From NCBI GenBank assembly GCA_945952585.1, contig CAMFII010000009.1:153881-217880 (forward strand): a stretch of DNA of 64,000 nt, written 5' to 3'. Shown here one piece after another: positions 7,803 through 17,200 of this stretch (the first letter of the stretch is position 1; each line of letters opens with the position of its first letter). This DNA comes from an uncultured Rhodobacter sp. Lineage in GTDB: Bacteria > Pseudomonadota > Alphaproteobacteria > Rhodobacterales > Rhodobacteraceae. The notes beneath the pieces were generated by a model that ran no database searches, was not told the origin of the DNA, and saw only the letters and a list, made by a program, of their open reading frames with translations. The translations under genes and the position numbers were made by a program.

Positions 7803-7817
7803 TACGTAAGTTACGTA
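7803..7817. promoter_or_regulatory. Operator candidate of the toxin-antitoxin operon
   Basis: Perfect palindrome TACGTAA-G-TTACGTA, 18 bp upstream of the toxin start codon and overlapping a TATAC-like minus-strand -10 region. Autoregulation by the HTH antitoxin would use such a site. Confidence 0.6.
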
Positions 7818-8022
7818 TAAGACTACAGCAAGACGAAGGGAAGTCAATTCATGGCAACTGTGTGGCCTGATTGTGGCATCAACACCTGCAAGCTCTCCGA
7901 TCGACCGCATGCTCAAGCTTTGTTGACCGGGATCCACAAGCGCTCGCGGACGGAACTACCAGATAGCTGCGGCGAAGAACTTACAGAAAAAGCACCTTGG
8001 CGCACCTAACGGACGTCGCAGG
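7818..8022. other. Intergenic DNA between toxin promoter and terminase-like gene
   Basis: About 205 bp with no supportable gene. It holds the upstream part of the toxin-antitoxin promoter and the 3' flank of the small-terminase-like gene. I see no repeat or hairpin of note. Confidence 0.5.
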
Positions 8023-8625
8023 CTAGAAGTCGGCATCCCGTTCTTTCTCCGTCATCGCGATATTCCCCGCCTCCGCTTGTAGATCCTTCGCCCGCTCCGT
8101 TCGGTGGTCGCGCCAAGCGGCCATGAGAACGGCGCGAACGGCCTTGAAATCCACGCCCATCTGGTCCGCCACCCGTCGTGCCCCATCGCGCAGCACGAGC
8201 TCGAACTTGGCGATCTCGTTGTTCATCATCCGGCCGACTTCGCGCTCGACCTCGCTAGCCAAAACGAGCGTTCCGGCCGCCAGCTCATTGTCGCGCTTCA
8301 GTCGGCGGGCCTCCTGTTCCATCTTCTCGGTCTTGGCCAACTCGAAGCGGCTGGCATCAGGCGAGGGCGCATCACTGAAGGCCGCGCCCGTGGCCGGCCC
8401 CCGGTTGATGCGATCGAGGATCCTGCGGGTCCGGTCGCCGTTGCCATGCATCTGGCCGACGTCGAGCCGCTGACCGAGCGCCTGTGCGCAGGCATCCAGG
8501 TCGAACCGCCGCGCGCGCCCTTCGCCATGAAAACAGCCGTCCAGCTTCCCGGCCGCGACGTACTGGCTGATCCTGGCGGACGACACACCGAGGCAGGCTG
8601 CAAGCTCCGAAGCGCGAACCAGCAT
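8023..8625 (-). CDS. Terminase small subunit-like DNA packaging protein (Nu1 type)
   Basis: 200 residues. The N-terminus is a winged-helix/MerR-like HTH (VRASELAACLGVSSARISQY, then VAAGKLDGCF and RRFDLDACAQAL), as in Nu1-type small terminases, which bind the packaging site. A long charged helix follows (~95-130: RFELAKTEKMEQEARRLKRD), then a helical C-terminus. No ATPase/nuclease large subunit is present in the window, so it would have to work with a helper phage's large terminase if active. The start ATG 8625 has GGAG upstream. The fold assignment is firmer than the function. Confidence 0.72.
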   Translation of the reverse strand: MLVRASELAACLGVSSARISQYVAAGKLDGCFHGEGRARRFDLDACAQALGQRLDVGQMHGNGDRTRRILDRINRGPATGAAFSDAPSPDASRFELAKTEKMEQEARRLKRDNELAAGTLVLASEVEREVGRMMNNEIAKFELVLRDGARRVADQMGVDFKAVRAVLMAAWRDHRTERAKDLQAEAGNIAMTEKERDADF

Positions 8626-8651
8626 TTTACGTCTCCACTTCCAGCTTAAGG

Positions 8652-8683
8652 ATTATGTTAAGGCATTGAATTTCCTTAAGGAA
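8652..8683 (-). promoter_or_regulatory. Promoter/operator region of the terminase-like gene
   Basis: On the minus strand CATAAT (complement of 8652-8657) is a good -10 hexamer 27-32 bp before the ATG at 8625. Upstream of it is a perfect 12-bp palindrome TTCCTTAAGGAA (8672-8683), and two further TTAAGG copies lie at 8645-8651 and 8657-8663. The repeated TTAAGG suggests a regulator site. Confidence 0.45.
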
Positions 8684-8748
8684 GGCAAAAGACATGCGCC
8701 TTGCGCCCCCGTATACGTGGGAGTCCAGGAAGGACCCGAAGAGCCAAT

Positions 8749-8859
8749 TCCTAACCGACCTAACCGACCTAACCGACTTTTCGGTATCATCCCCTACGCG
8801 CGCACGCGCGCGTGGCCAGTTATCTGGTTTCTCGGTTAGGTCGGTTAGGTCGGTTAGGA
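8749..8859. repeat. Iteron-like inverted repeat, candidate replication origin of the element
   Basis: Three direct 9-bp copies of CCTAACCGA (8750-8776) face three copies of TCGGTTAGG (8832-8858), a perfect inverted repeat with 28-bp arms when the flanking T/A is included. The 55-bp centre holds an alternating purine-pyrimidine tract ACGCGCGCACGCGCGCGT. It sits directly behind the helicase gene, as expected for a cis replication site of P4-like elements. Origin function is inferred from structure and place. Confidence 0.6.
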
Positions 8860-8862
8860 TCA

Positions 8863-10317
8863 TCACCGAGCCCCCTCATCCGTCATGCGGCGCAGCTGGA
8901 TGCCGCGCCAGACACGGACGTTCTTGCCGTTCACCCATTGCTGATCTCGCCTTAGTCCAAGGCGCACCATGGACTCGCCGAAGCGCTGCGTCGTGCCCGG
9001 CTGGTGGCCACCCGCACGGGCATAGGCGGTCCAGGCCTCGAACAACTCCTTGGCGGTGTCCCATGTCTGAGGATCGCCAGGCCTCACAGAGCATTCTTCG
9101 GCCACCCACTGCCCGAACGTGTCCTGTTCCTCGAAGTACTGGGCGGTCGCATCCAACACACTGCGAGGCCGCACCAGGCCGTGCTTTTGCCAATCGAGGC
9201 ACCCGTTGATCGCCCATCGCAGGATCCCCGGCCACTCGGCCCGGAGCTTCGCCTCCAGATGAGGATCCGGCTCGATCGGCTTGCGCGTGAATGGCACCAT
9301 GCAGAAGCGCCGCTTCACGGCTGCGTCGACATTCGCCAGCGTCGGGCGGTGATTTCCAAGGATCGTCAGCTTGAACTGCGGCCGGTACTCGAAGAAATCC
9401 TGTCGCATGAATCGCGCGGCGATCATGTCGCCGCCAGTCAAGACCTTGATCCGGCTTTCATCCCAGCTGCGCCCCTGTTCGGTCTCGCTCGCCGTGACCA
9501 TGCGCGCGCCCCGGAGCGCCGCCAGGTCGGTCGGGTGCCGATCGGCGCTGGTCTTCACAAAGGTCGCCATCGCAGCCGTCTGAGCATAGCTGCCGAGGAG
9601 CGCTTGCACCGTGGAGGTGAACACGCTCTTTCCGTTGCCGCCATCCCCATAGATGAACACCAGCGAGTGTTCGCGCGTGTCGCCTGTCAGGCTGTAGCCG
9701 ATCCACTGGGCTAGGAACGTCATCAGATCGCCATCCGCCCCAGTAGCGTCCTCCAGGAACTGGTGCCAAATCCGGCAGTCTTCGTACTCGGCTGGCGCGA
9801 CCGCAACGCGCCGCGTGATCCCGTCTTCCGGATGTGGAACTCGCGCTTCGCCCGTACGCAGGTCGATCGTCACACCAGGTGCGCCCAGAAGCCAGGGATC
9901 CCGATCCCAGACCTCTTGGGTAACCGCATGGATCGGATCGGTCCTGGCGAAGCGCTCCACGCCTGAAGCGAAGGACGCCTTGCGCGCAGTGGCCCGCTCT
10001 TTTGGCTTGGCAGTGTCGCTCGCCTTGCGTGCCAACTCCCGGCAAAAGGCATAAGCCCGCGCGGTCTCATCCGCCCGCCAATGGTCACCAGTGAAGGAGA
10101 ACCATCGGCCCGCGTTGTGATCAAAGCGCAAGCTGGTGCCGTGCACGGCCGTGAAGGCAAGCGCCACCCCGTCCTCGGTCACCTCAATGTCGCCGAGATC
10201 GAACGGAATTGACGGTCCTTGACCATCTTCGGCGGGTGCGGACGCCAAACCGTCCCAGTCGCCCATATCGATGCCCTCGGGGTCCGACATCACCTTGCGG
10301 ACGTCCTCAAGTCCCAT
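8863..10317 (-). CDS. Phage/plasmid replication helicase, D5/P4 family
   Basis: 484 residues. A D5 N-terminal-like region (~75-200) precedes an SF3-type helicase domain with Walker A GDGGNGKS (~224-231), a Walker B-like segment around residues 265-275 and the sensor-like FKLTILGNHRP motif (~315). The C-terminal ~90 residues form the winged-helix-like tail of the P4-family C-terminal domain. At 484 residues it is much shorter than P4 alpha (~777) and no separate primase catalytic domain is apparent, so priming may depend on host or helper. It overlaps the upstream gene by 11 bp. Confidence 0.9.
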   Translation of the reverse strand: MGLEDVRKVMSDPEGIDMGDWDGLASAPAEDGQGPSIPFDLGDIEVTEDGVALAFTAVHGTSLRFDHNAGRWFSFTGDHWRADETARAYAFCRELARKASDTAKPKERATARKASFASGVERFARTDPIHAVTQEVWDRDPWLLGAPGVTIDLRTGEARVPHPEDGITRRVAVAPAEYEDCRIWHQFLEDATGADGDLMTFLAQWIGYSLTGDTREHSLVFIYGDGGNGKSVFTSTVQALLGSYAQTAAMATFVKTSADRHPTDLAALRGARMVTASETEQGRSWDESRIKVLTGGDMIAARFMRQDFFEYRPQFKLTILGNHRPTLANVDAAVKRRFCMVPFTRKPIEPDPHLEAKLRAEWPGILRWAINGCLDWQKHGLVRPRSVLDATAQYFEEQDTFGQWVAEECSVRPGDPQTWDTAKELFEAWTAYARAGGHQPGTTQRFGESMVRLGLRRDQQWVNGKNVRVWRGIQLRRMTDEGAR

Positions 10318-10732
10318 TGATCTTTCCCTTCGTCACAGCCTTGATGAAGGCCAGCCGATCGGTGTCTCCGAAGCTCTGCCAGAGGTTCCGGAACAGCTGC
10401 TTGCGCTGCGAAACGTGCAGAGCACGATCACCAAGCGCACGCATGGCGACAGAGAGATACTCCAGCAGCTCCACCGGAGTCGCGCGTGCCGCCCACCAGC
10501 CCGCATCCTCGCGAACGTCTCCGAAGACGGTCATTGGAGGGTCGCCAGCCGAAAGATCAATCAGTGCTGCCGTCAGGATCTGGCGCGCATCATCCGGATG
10601 TGCGTCGCGGATCGCATGCGCCAGCGCTGTCGCTCGCTCCATTCGGATACGGTAACAAGCGATCCGGCTCTGCGCGATCTTACCGCGCGCGCGCTTTACC
10701 AGTTCAGGACCGGCGGCCTCTGGCAGCGACAT
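10307..10732 (-). CDS. Hypothetical protein upstream of the helicase
   Basis: 141 residues from ATG 10732. The frame is open further upstream into the att repeat, so the start is uncertain and no strong ribosome site is seen. The protein is helical and soluble-looking, with the segment AIRDAHPDDARQILTAALID near residue 40 and RKQLFRNLWQSFGDTDRLAF near the end. It overlaps the helicase gene by 11 bp and is first in that leftward unit, so a replication-associated role is possible. No family recognised. Confidence 0.6.
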   Translation of the reverse strand: MSLPEAAGPELVKRARGKIAQSRIACYRIRMERATALAHAIRDAHPDDARQILTAALIDLSAGDPPMTVFGDVREDAGWWAARATPVELLEYLSVAMRALGDRALHVSQRKQLFRNLWQSFGDTDRLAFIKAVTKGKINGT

Positions 10733-10855
10733 TGGACAGGCAATTTCAGCGTTCTCGGAGGCTATTTCGCCCGAGCCCACTTTCCGGTTTTGTTCATCTT
10801 CTGTCTGTGGGCCGCCTTTCTTGCTATCCACATGATCAGAAAAGCTATCGCCTGA

Positions 10856-10911
10856 ATTCAAAATCCTCCGCCGCAAGGTGTGCGAGTTCGACTCTCGCCT
10901 CGGGCACCACA
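10856..10911 (+). repeat. attR: duplicated 56-bp tRNA-Leu 3' segment
   Basis: Identical to 565-620 over 56 bp. It lacks the 5' half of a tRNA, so it is the relic end created by integration rather than a second tRNA gene. Confidence 0.95.
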
Positions 10912-10924
10912 CATCTTCAGGAAA

Positions 10925-11545
10925 TCACTCGATCAGGACGATCTCGTCATCCGGCAGCGGGCGCTGAAGGTGCTGCGCCTCCGTCCAGGGGGCGGAAAGC
11001 CAAGTGGTCCAGTCGGCCGGCTTCGTCAGGATCACCGGCATGGCCTTGGGGTGGATGGCGCCGACGGTCGCATTGGGCGCGCAGGTAAGGAAGGCGTAAA
11101 GGTCGTCGGTGGTCGGCCCGTCCTTCAGCTTGCGCACCGAGGTCCAGCCCGGCACCTGAAGGCCGGCGAAGAAACCCGGGCGATCCTCGCGCAGGGTAAA
11201 CCAGGCGTTGCCGCCGCGGCTCGGGTCCGGCTCGGCGAAGGCAGTCATCGGCACAAGGCAGCGATGGGCCGGGCCAAGCCAGCGCCGCCAATGGGCCGAG
11301 GCGGTGTTGCGCACGTTGGTCACGCCGCGATCCGTCTTGCGCCCCTCGAGGAATTTGGGTGGCGTCGGCAAGCCCCACCGCGCCATCACCAGCTCGGTCC
11401 CTTCGGAGCCATTGCGCAGGATCGGTGCCTTCTGGTCAGGGTAGATCATCGGCAGGGGCGCGAGGTTGCCCAGCCGGTCCTCTGCCGCCGGGAACAGCTG
11501 GCGCATCGCGTCCTGCGCCCGGGTCATCGAGTAGAGATTGCACAT
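10925..11545 (-). CDS. SOS response-associated peptidase, YedK/HMCES family
   Basis: 206 residues from ATG 11545; a longer open frame exists, but family members begin with Met-Cys and the catalytic Cys2 must be exposed after Met removal. MCNLYSMT, the ARWGL strand, the NVRNTAS segment and the GAIHPKAMPVIL His segment match the family, which forms a covalent crosslink with abasic sites in single-stranded DNA to protect them. It is the first chromosomal gene right of the element, 14 bp from attR, so the integration did not cut it. Confidence 0.93.
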   Translation of the reverse strand: MCNLYSMTRAQDAMRQLFPAAEDRLGNLAPLPMIYPDQKAPILRNGSEGTELVMARWGLPTPPKFLEGRKTDRGVTNVRNTASAHWRRWLGPAHRCLVPMTAFAEPDPSRGGNAWFTLREDRPGFFAGLQVPGWTSVRKLKDGPTTDDLYAFLTCAPNATVGAIHPKAMPVILTKPADWTTWLSAPWTEAQHLQRPLPDDEIVLIE

Positions 11546-12359
11546 CGGAGCCCCTCCATCCCGATCGAGCCTAGGACGGCGGGGCAGGGCTGTCACCGGT
11601 CAACTCCCGGCAGACGGGTCACGATTTCCGCCGCAGGATCGCCACATTTACCCTCCTGCGACCAATCAATTGGGCCGAAGTGATTCGCTCGATCCGGGAG
11701 CGAGTGTTTCCGGAATGCGGATGATCCGGGCAATCCGCCAAGGATAGGCGCAAACCGGAAACGGCGGGAGGCAGGGAGCGCAGGGAAGTTCTGAAAGACA
11801 CTTTGTTCCCGGACAGGAACAGATCCCGCCTGCGACCCGATGACGACCTTTGGCATCCCTGGAGGGGCAGGAGACAAAGCGCGGTGAAACAAGGCGATTT
11901 TGTGGCGAACTGCCACAATTGGCCAAATCCGGGAATCAACAGCAGTCTGCGGGCGCCGCGCGGATGCCCTCATGGCGAGAAGTTGCCTCCCGAAAACATC
12001 TTAAGCGTGTGCGACGGAATACCCCTTCGCTCGAGTTGTCCTTCCTCGCGCGGGCGCGTCCCGGTATTGTGAAACGGCCTGCTGGGGGCATCTTGGCCGT
12101 GGGGGCGGCCTTGTACCGGTGGGGTGGTCTGCGACCACCTGAGCCGTGCTGCCATAGTCGACGTCGAGCGCAGATCGCTGCCGCTCGTCCCGTCGCGATT
12201 TACCGGCAGTACCGCTTTCACCTGCAAGGATGAGCCAATCGTCGTCCGATCGGACCGGTCACATGCGGCCTGTCTGCGGACTGCAGGTTTATCCCGCTTT
12301 GGCGGGGAAAGTGGTTGCTGCCGGATCCCGGTCGGGACGGCGCGGTAAGGGTCGGACGG
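11546..12359. other. 814-bp region without a supportable gene
   Basis: Open frames here lack family similarity and consistent starts. It holds two clear dyads: TTGTGGC-gaact-GCCACAA (11900-11918), which looks like a regulator site, and GGTGGTC-tgc-GACCACC (12123-12139), which could form a hairpin in the leader of the RTX gene that follows. The rest is probably the long upstream region of that gene. Confidence 0.6.
11900..11918. promoter_or_regulatory. Palindromic site TTGTGGC-N5-GCCACAA
   Basis: Perfect 7-bp arms with a 5-bp centre, about 440 bp upstream of the first RTX-Hint gene. Binding protein unknown. Confidence 0.4.
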
Positions 12360-14108
12360 ATGACGGCGCAGAACGGACATGGATCGGGCGGGGACGATTG
12401 CGGCACTGGCGGCACGACCCCGGTCAAGAACGGCATCGTCGAAGGGACGAACAGCGCCGACCTGATCGACGTGAACTACACCGGCGATCCGCAGGGCGAC
12501 CGGATCGACCACAACGACTCCATGCAGAATTTCGTCGACACGCCGTTTTCCTCGGACGTGCCGAGCAGCTTCTACGCCGTGCCGGGTGCGCCCTTTGCCG
12601 GCAACAACCGCGATGCGGTGATGGCCTATGGCGGCGACGACACCGTGAAGGCGGGCGAGGGCGACGATGTCGTCTATGGCGGCAGCGGCAACGACCAGGT
12701 CTATGGCGCGGCCGGAGCGGATGTCCTCGTGGGCGACGAGGGGGCGGATTCCCTTTTCGGCGGAGCCGACATGGACCGTCTCTTTGGCGGCAACCAGGAT
12801 GACTATCTCGATGGCGGCGAAGCCCGCGACCGCCTGTTCGGCGGCAACGGTGCCGACAGCCTGTTCGGCGGCAATGGCAACGACGACCTTTATGGCGGGA
12901 ATGACAAGGACCTGCTGGACGGCGGCGCGGGCGATGACAGCCTGGATGGCGGCGAAGGCGAGGACACGCTCTTTGGCCAGGACGGCAACGACACGCTAGC
13001 GGGGGGCAATGCCAAGGACCTGCTTTATGGCGGGGATGGCAACGACAGCCTCGATGGCGGCAGCGCCAATGACTCGCTCGATGGCGGCGCAGGGCAGGAC
13101 TATCTGACCGGCGGGATCGGCAACGACCTGATGAACGGCGGCTCGGGCAACGACACGCTCGACGGCGGCGGCGAGAACGACACGATGCTGGGCGGGTCAG
13201 GCAATGACCAGCTTGGCGGCGGGTCAGGCAACGACGACATGTATGGCGAGGAAGGCAACGACACCCTCACCGGCGGCGACGGCAACGACAAGATGTATGG
13301 CGGCGCCGATGCCGACGTCTTCCTCGGCCAGAAGGGTGACGAGATCTACGGCGGGTCGGACGGCAACGACCACGACAGCCTCGACATGAGCCTGACGCCC
13401 TACTTCCGCATCGTCGACAAGACCGTCGACAGCGACGGAAACGGATTCGATGGCAAGGTCGAGATCCTGGACGCCAAGGGCCATGTGACCGGCTCCTACA
13501 CCTTCGAGAACATCGAATGCGTTCCCTGCTTCACCCCCGGCACCCTGATCGCCACCCCGCGCGGCGAGGTGCCGGTCGAGGATCTGGGCGAGGGCGACCT
13601 GGTCATCACCCGCGACAATGGCCTGCAACCGGTCCGGTGGGCGGGGCATCGGATGCTCGACTACGCGACACTGATGCGCAACGAGCACCTGCGCCCGGTC
13701 CTGATCGAGCGCGGCAGCCTGGGTCACGGCCTGCCCGAGCGCGACATGCTGGTCAGCCCGAACCACCGCATGTTGGTGGCCAACGAACGCACGGCACTAT
13801 ATTTCGACGAGCACGAGGTCCTGGTCGCGGCAAAGCACCTGATCAACCATCGCAGCGTCAGGTCGGTGCAGAGCCTGGGCGTGGCCTACCTGCATTTCAT
13901 GTTCGACCGCCACGAAGTCGTCCTGGCCAATGGAGCATGGACCGAAAGTTTCCAACCTGGAGACTATTCGCTTAAAGGTGTCGGCAATTCGCAGCGGAAC
14001 GAAATTTATGAACTCTTCCCCGAGTTGAAGGAAAAGGCGGCGCTGGATCGCTTCGTGACGGCCCGCAAGACCTTGAAACGGCACGAAGCTTCGCTGCTTC
14101 TGCACTAG
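12360..14108 (+). CDS. RTX-repeat calcium-binding protein with C-terminal Hint domain (1)
   Basis: 582 residues from ATG 12360, chosen for the AAGGG ahead of it. Residues ~90-340 are RTX nonapeptides of the GGxGxDxL type, which bind calcium after secretion, normally through a type I system. From ~388 comes a Hint (Hedgehog/intein-like, Hint_2) domain: Cys in [31 protein letters not shown], the SPNHRML block with its His, and [12 protein letters not shown] near the end. In characterised Hint proteins the Cys and His drive self-cleavage; here that is inferred. No secretion genes lie nearby. A larger relative follows 142 bp downstream. Confidence 0.88.
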   Translation: MTAQNGHGSGGDDCGTGGTTPVKNGIVEGTNSADLIDVNYTGDPQGDRIDHNDSMQNFVDTPFSSDVPSSFYAVPGAPFAGNNRDAVMAYGGDDTVKAGEGDDVVYGGSGNDQVYGAAGADVLVGDEGADSLFGGADMDRLFGGNQDDYLDGGEARDRLFGGNGADSLFGGNGNDDLYGGNDKDLLDGGAGDDSLDGGEGEDTLFGQDGNDTLAGGNAKDLLYGGDGNDSLDGGSANDSLDGGAGQDYLTGGIGNDLMNGGSGNDTLDGGGENDTMLGGSGNDQLGGGSGNDDMYGEEGNDTLTGGDGNDKMYGGADADVFLGQKGDEIYGGSDGNDHDSLDMSLTPYFRIVDKTVDSDGNGFDGKVEILDAKGHVTGSYTFENIECVPCFTPGTLIATPRGEVPVEDLGEGDLVITRDNGLQPVRWAGHRMLDYATLMRNEHLRPVLIERGSLGHGLPERDMLVSPNHRMLVANERTALYFDEHEVLVAAKHLINHRSVRSVQSLGVAYLHFMFDRHEVVLANGAWTESFQPGDYSLKGVGNSQRNEIYELFPELKEKAALDRFVTARKTLKRHEASLLLH

Positions 14109-14250
14109 GGAATAAGTGACTCAAAGGTCACAGCTTACGGGCGGCGTTCACAACCCGCTCGTTTGTTTCCATATTTCCGCCTAATTCTACCTCCAAAGCG
14201 CATGGGCGGGACTCTGTATCCCGCCTGGCACCTCGAGGCAGAGTTCGATC

Positions 14251-17200
14251 ATGGCAACGCTCACCGGAACTTCCGGCAACGATACCTTGAACGGTACGAA
14301 CAGTGCCGACACGATCTCTGGCCTGGCCGGTAACGACAGCCTCACCGCCAATGGCGGAAATGACCTAGTCTACGGGGGGGCAGACAATGACTCTCTCTAC
14401 GGCGGGTCCGGCGCCGATACCCTCTATGGCGACGACTCCCTGAACAGCCTGACCGGCGACGACTACATCGACGGCGGGTCGAGCGGCGATGTCATCTACG
14501 GCGGCATCGGCAACGACACGCTCCTGGGCGGGACCGGTTCGGATGCGCTTTACGGTGGCGCCGGGACCGACACAGCCGACTACACGGGTTCAAGCGGCGT
14601 CAACGTCAGCCTGGTGACCGGACTTGGATCGGGCAGCGATGCTGCGGGCGACAGCCTGTACGGGGTCGAGAACATCCGCGGCGGCGCAAGCGGCGACACG
14701 CTGACCGGCGACTCCGGCGCGAACCTCCTCGACGGGGCTGCGGGCAATGACTCGCTGACGGGCGGCGCCGGGATCGACACGCTTCTTGGCGGCGATGGCT
14801 CGGACACGATCTTTGGCGGCGATGACGGAGACTCGATCACCGGCGGCGCCGGGACCGACAGCATTTCCGGCGACGCGGGCAACGACACGATCGATGCGGG
14901 CGACAGCAACGACACTGTCTATGGTGGCACCGGCGAAGACAGCATCATCGGTGGCCTTGGCAACGACAACATCCAGGGCAATGACGGCAACGACACGATC
15001 GATGCGGGTATCGGGACAGATACCGTCTATGGCGGGTTGGGGACCGATGTCGTCTATGGCGGCGATGACGCGGATTCGCTCGGCGGCGACGACGGCAACG
15101 ACACGATCTATGGCGGCGCGGCGAACGATACGATCGCGGGCGGCAACGACAACGACTCGCTTTTCGGGGATGCCGGGACGGACTCGATCACCGGCGATGC
15201 CGGCAACGACACGATCGACGGCGGCACCGAGTCCGACACGATCTATGGCGGCGAGGGCGACGACAGCCTGATCGGCGGCGCGGGCAACGACTCGCTCTAT
15301 GGCGGCAACGGCGGCGACACGCTGAACGGCGGTGCCGGTGCCGACCGGCTCGATGCCGGGGCGGGCATGGACTATGCCGATTACAGCGCTTCTTCCTCGG
15401 GCGTGACGATCGTCATCAACACCAGCGCTACCGGGGGCGACGCGACCGGCGACACGCTGAGCGGTGTCGACGGGATCATCGGCTCGGCCTTTGCCGACAA
15501 CCTCACCGGCTTTGACGATGAGGGCACCACCGGCACCGACATCTACACCAACGTCTTCTACGGCAACGCCGGCAACGACACGATGGATGGCCGTGCCGGC
15601 AACGACATCCTCTACGGCGGCGACGACAACGACTCGATCATTGGCAACACCGGCAACGACAGCGTCTATGGCGATGCCGGCAACGACACCCTGTATGGTG
15701 ATGACACGGCCGGGACCGCGACGGGGAACGACTATATCTCGGGCGGCGCCGGGACGGACGTGCTGTACGGCGGTCTCGGCAACGATACTCTCGCTGGTGG
15801 CGCAGGGGCCGATAACCTCGTGGGCGGCGCAGGCACGGACACGGCCGACTACAGTGCCTCGGCGGCGGTCAACGTCAACCTGACCACCGGCACCGGCACC
15901 CTCAACGACGCGGCGGGCGACACCCTTTCAGGGATCGAGAACCTGATCGGTGGTGCCGGCGCCGACACGCTGACCGGTGATACCAACACCAACCAGATCG
16001 TCGGCAATGCCGGCAGCGATTTCCTGTACGGCGCCGGCGGCAGCGACACGCTCTACGGCGACGACACGGCCGGATCCCTCACCGGCAACGACTATATCGA
16101 CGGCGGCACCGGTACCGACATCCTGTATGGCGGGCTTGGCAACGACACGCTGGTCGGCGGCGCGGCGGCGGATTCGCTCTATGGCGGCGGCGGCAGCGAC
16201 ACGGCCGATTACAGTGCTTCGGCCGCGGTGAATGTCAGCCTGACCACTGGCACGGGGTCCCTTAATGATGCTGCGGGCGATGTCCTGTCGGGCATCGAGA
16301 ACCTCATCGGCGGCACCGGCATCGACACCCTGACCGGCGACGGCGCTGACAACGTCCTGGTCGGCAATGCCGGTGGCGACTCGCTCTATGGCATGGACGG
16401 CGCCGATACGATCTATGGCGACGACACTGCCGGGACGTTGAGCGGCAACGACTCGATCGATGCCGGCAGCGGCGCCGATATCGTCTATGGCGGCCAAGGC
16501 GGCGACACGCTCATCGGTGGTGCCGGGGCCGACACGATCTCGGGCGGCGATGGCGCGGACATCGCCTATGGCGGAACCGAGGCCGACAGCCTGACCGGCG
16601 ACGCCGGCAACGACACGCTTTATGGCGGCGATGCCAACGACATCATCTCCGGCGGGGCGGACAATGACTCGCTCTTCGGCGATGCCGGGGCCGACACGAT
16701 CTCGGGCGGCGATGGCGCGGACATCGCCTATGGCGGAACCGAGGCCGACAGCCTGACCGGCGACGCCGGCAACGACACGCTTTATGGCGGCGATGCCAAC
16801 GACATCATCTCCGGCGGGGCGGACAATGACTCGCTCTTCGGCGATGCCGGGGCCGACACGATCTCGGGCGGCGGCGGGGCGGATGCCGTCTATGGCGGCA
16901 CCGAAGCCGACGATATCACGGGCGGAGCCGGGGCGGACGCGCTTTATGGCGGCGCCGACCAGGACACGTTCCATGTCGTCTCGGCGGCCGAGGGAGCGGG
17001 CGACACGATCGACGGTGGTGAGACCGGCACCGACCAGGACATCATCGACCTGACGGGGGTCGGACCCTACAAGATCAACTACACCAGCAGCGACCGCGAA
17101 AGCGGCTCGATCAACTTCCTCGGCACCAATGGCGAGGTGCTGGGCACGCTGAACTTCTCGAACATCGAAACGATCATTCCCTGCTTCACGCCGGGTACGA

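Larger units (their letters stand above)
565..10911. mobile_element. Integrated phage-satellite-like element in tRNA-Leu(CAA)
   Basis: A perfect 56-bp direct repeat brackets the region, giving a unit of 10,291 bp. The integrase lies next to the intact tRNA end. Inside are an excisionase-like HTH protein, a protease-capsid fusion, a small-terminase-like protein, a D5/P4-type helicase, an iteron-like inverted repeat, an XRE repressor with a palindromic operator, a toxin-antitoxin pair and several unknown small genes. No large terminase, portal, tail or lysis gene is visible. Known capsid-encoding satellites (cf-PICIs) and P4-type elements have comparable integration, replication and packaging genes, so satellite status is inferred from gene content. 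A decayed prophage is the main alternative. Confidence 0.85.

Noticed and set aside
8750..8858. CRISPR array
   Set aside because: The repeat is a 9-bp unit in two inverted blocks without spacers; no cas genes are near.
565..10911. Complete functional prophage
   Set aside because: No large terminase, portal, tail, lysis or holin gene in 10.3 kb; only one virion gene and one packaging-type gene.
10856..10911. Second tRNA-Leu gene
   Set aside because: Only the 3' 56 bp are present; the acceptor 5' strand and D-arm are missing, so it is the attR relic.
11593..12233. Several open frames in the gap before the RTX genes
   Set aside because: They overlap each other on both strands, lack ribosome sites and show no domain; treated as non-coding.
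14251..16980. Repeat-rich DNA as a possible satellite or CRISPR-like array
   Set aside because: The short repeats are codons for RTX nonapeptides in one continuous frame.
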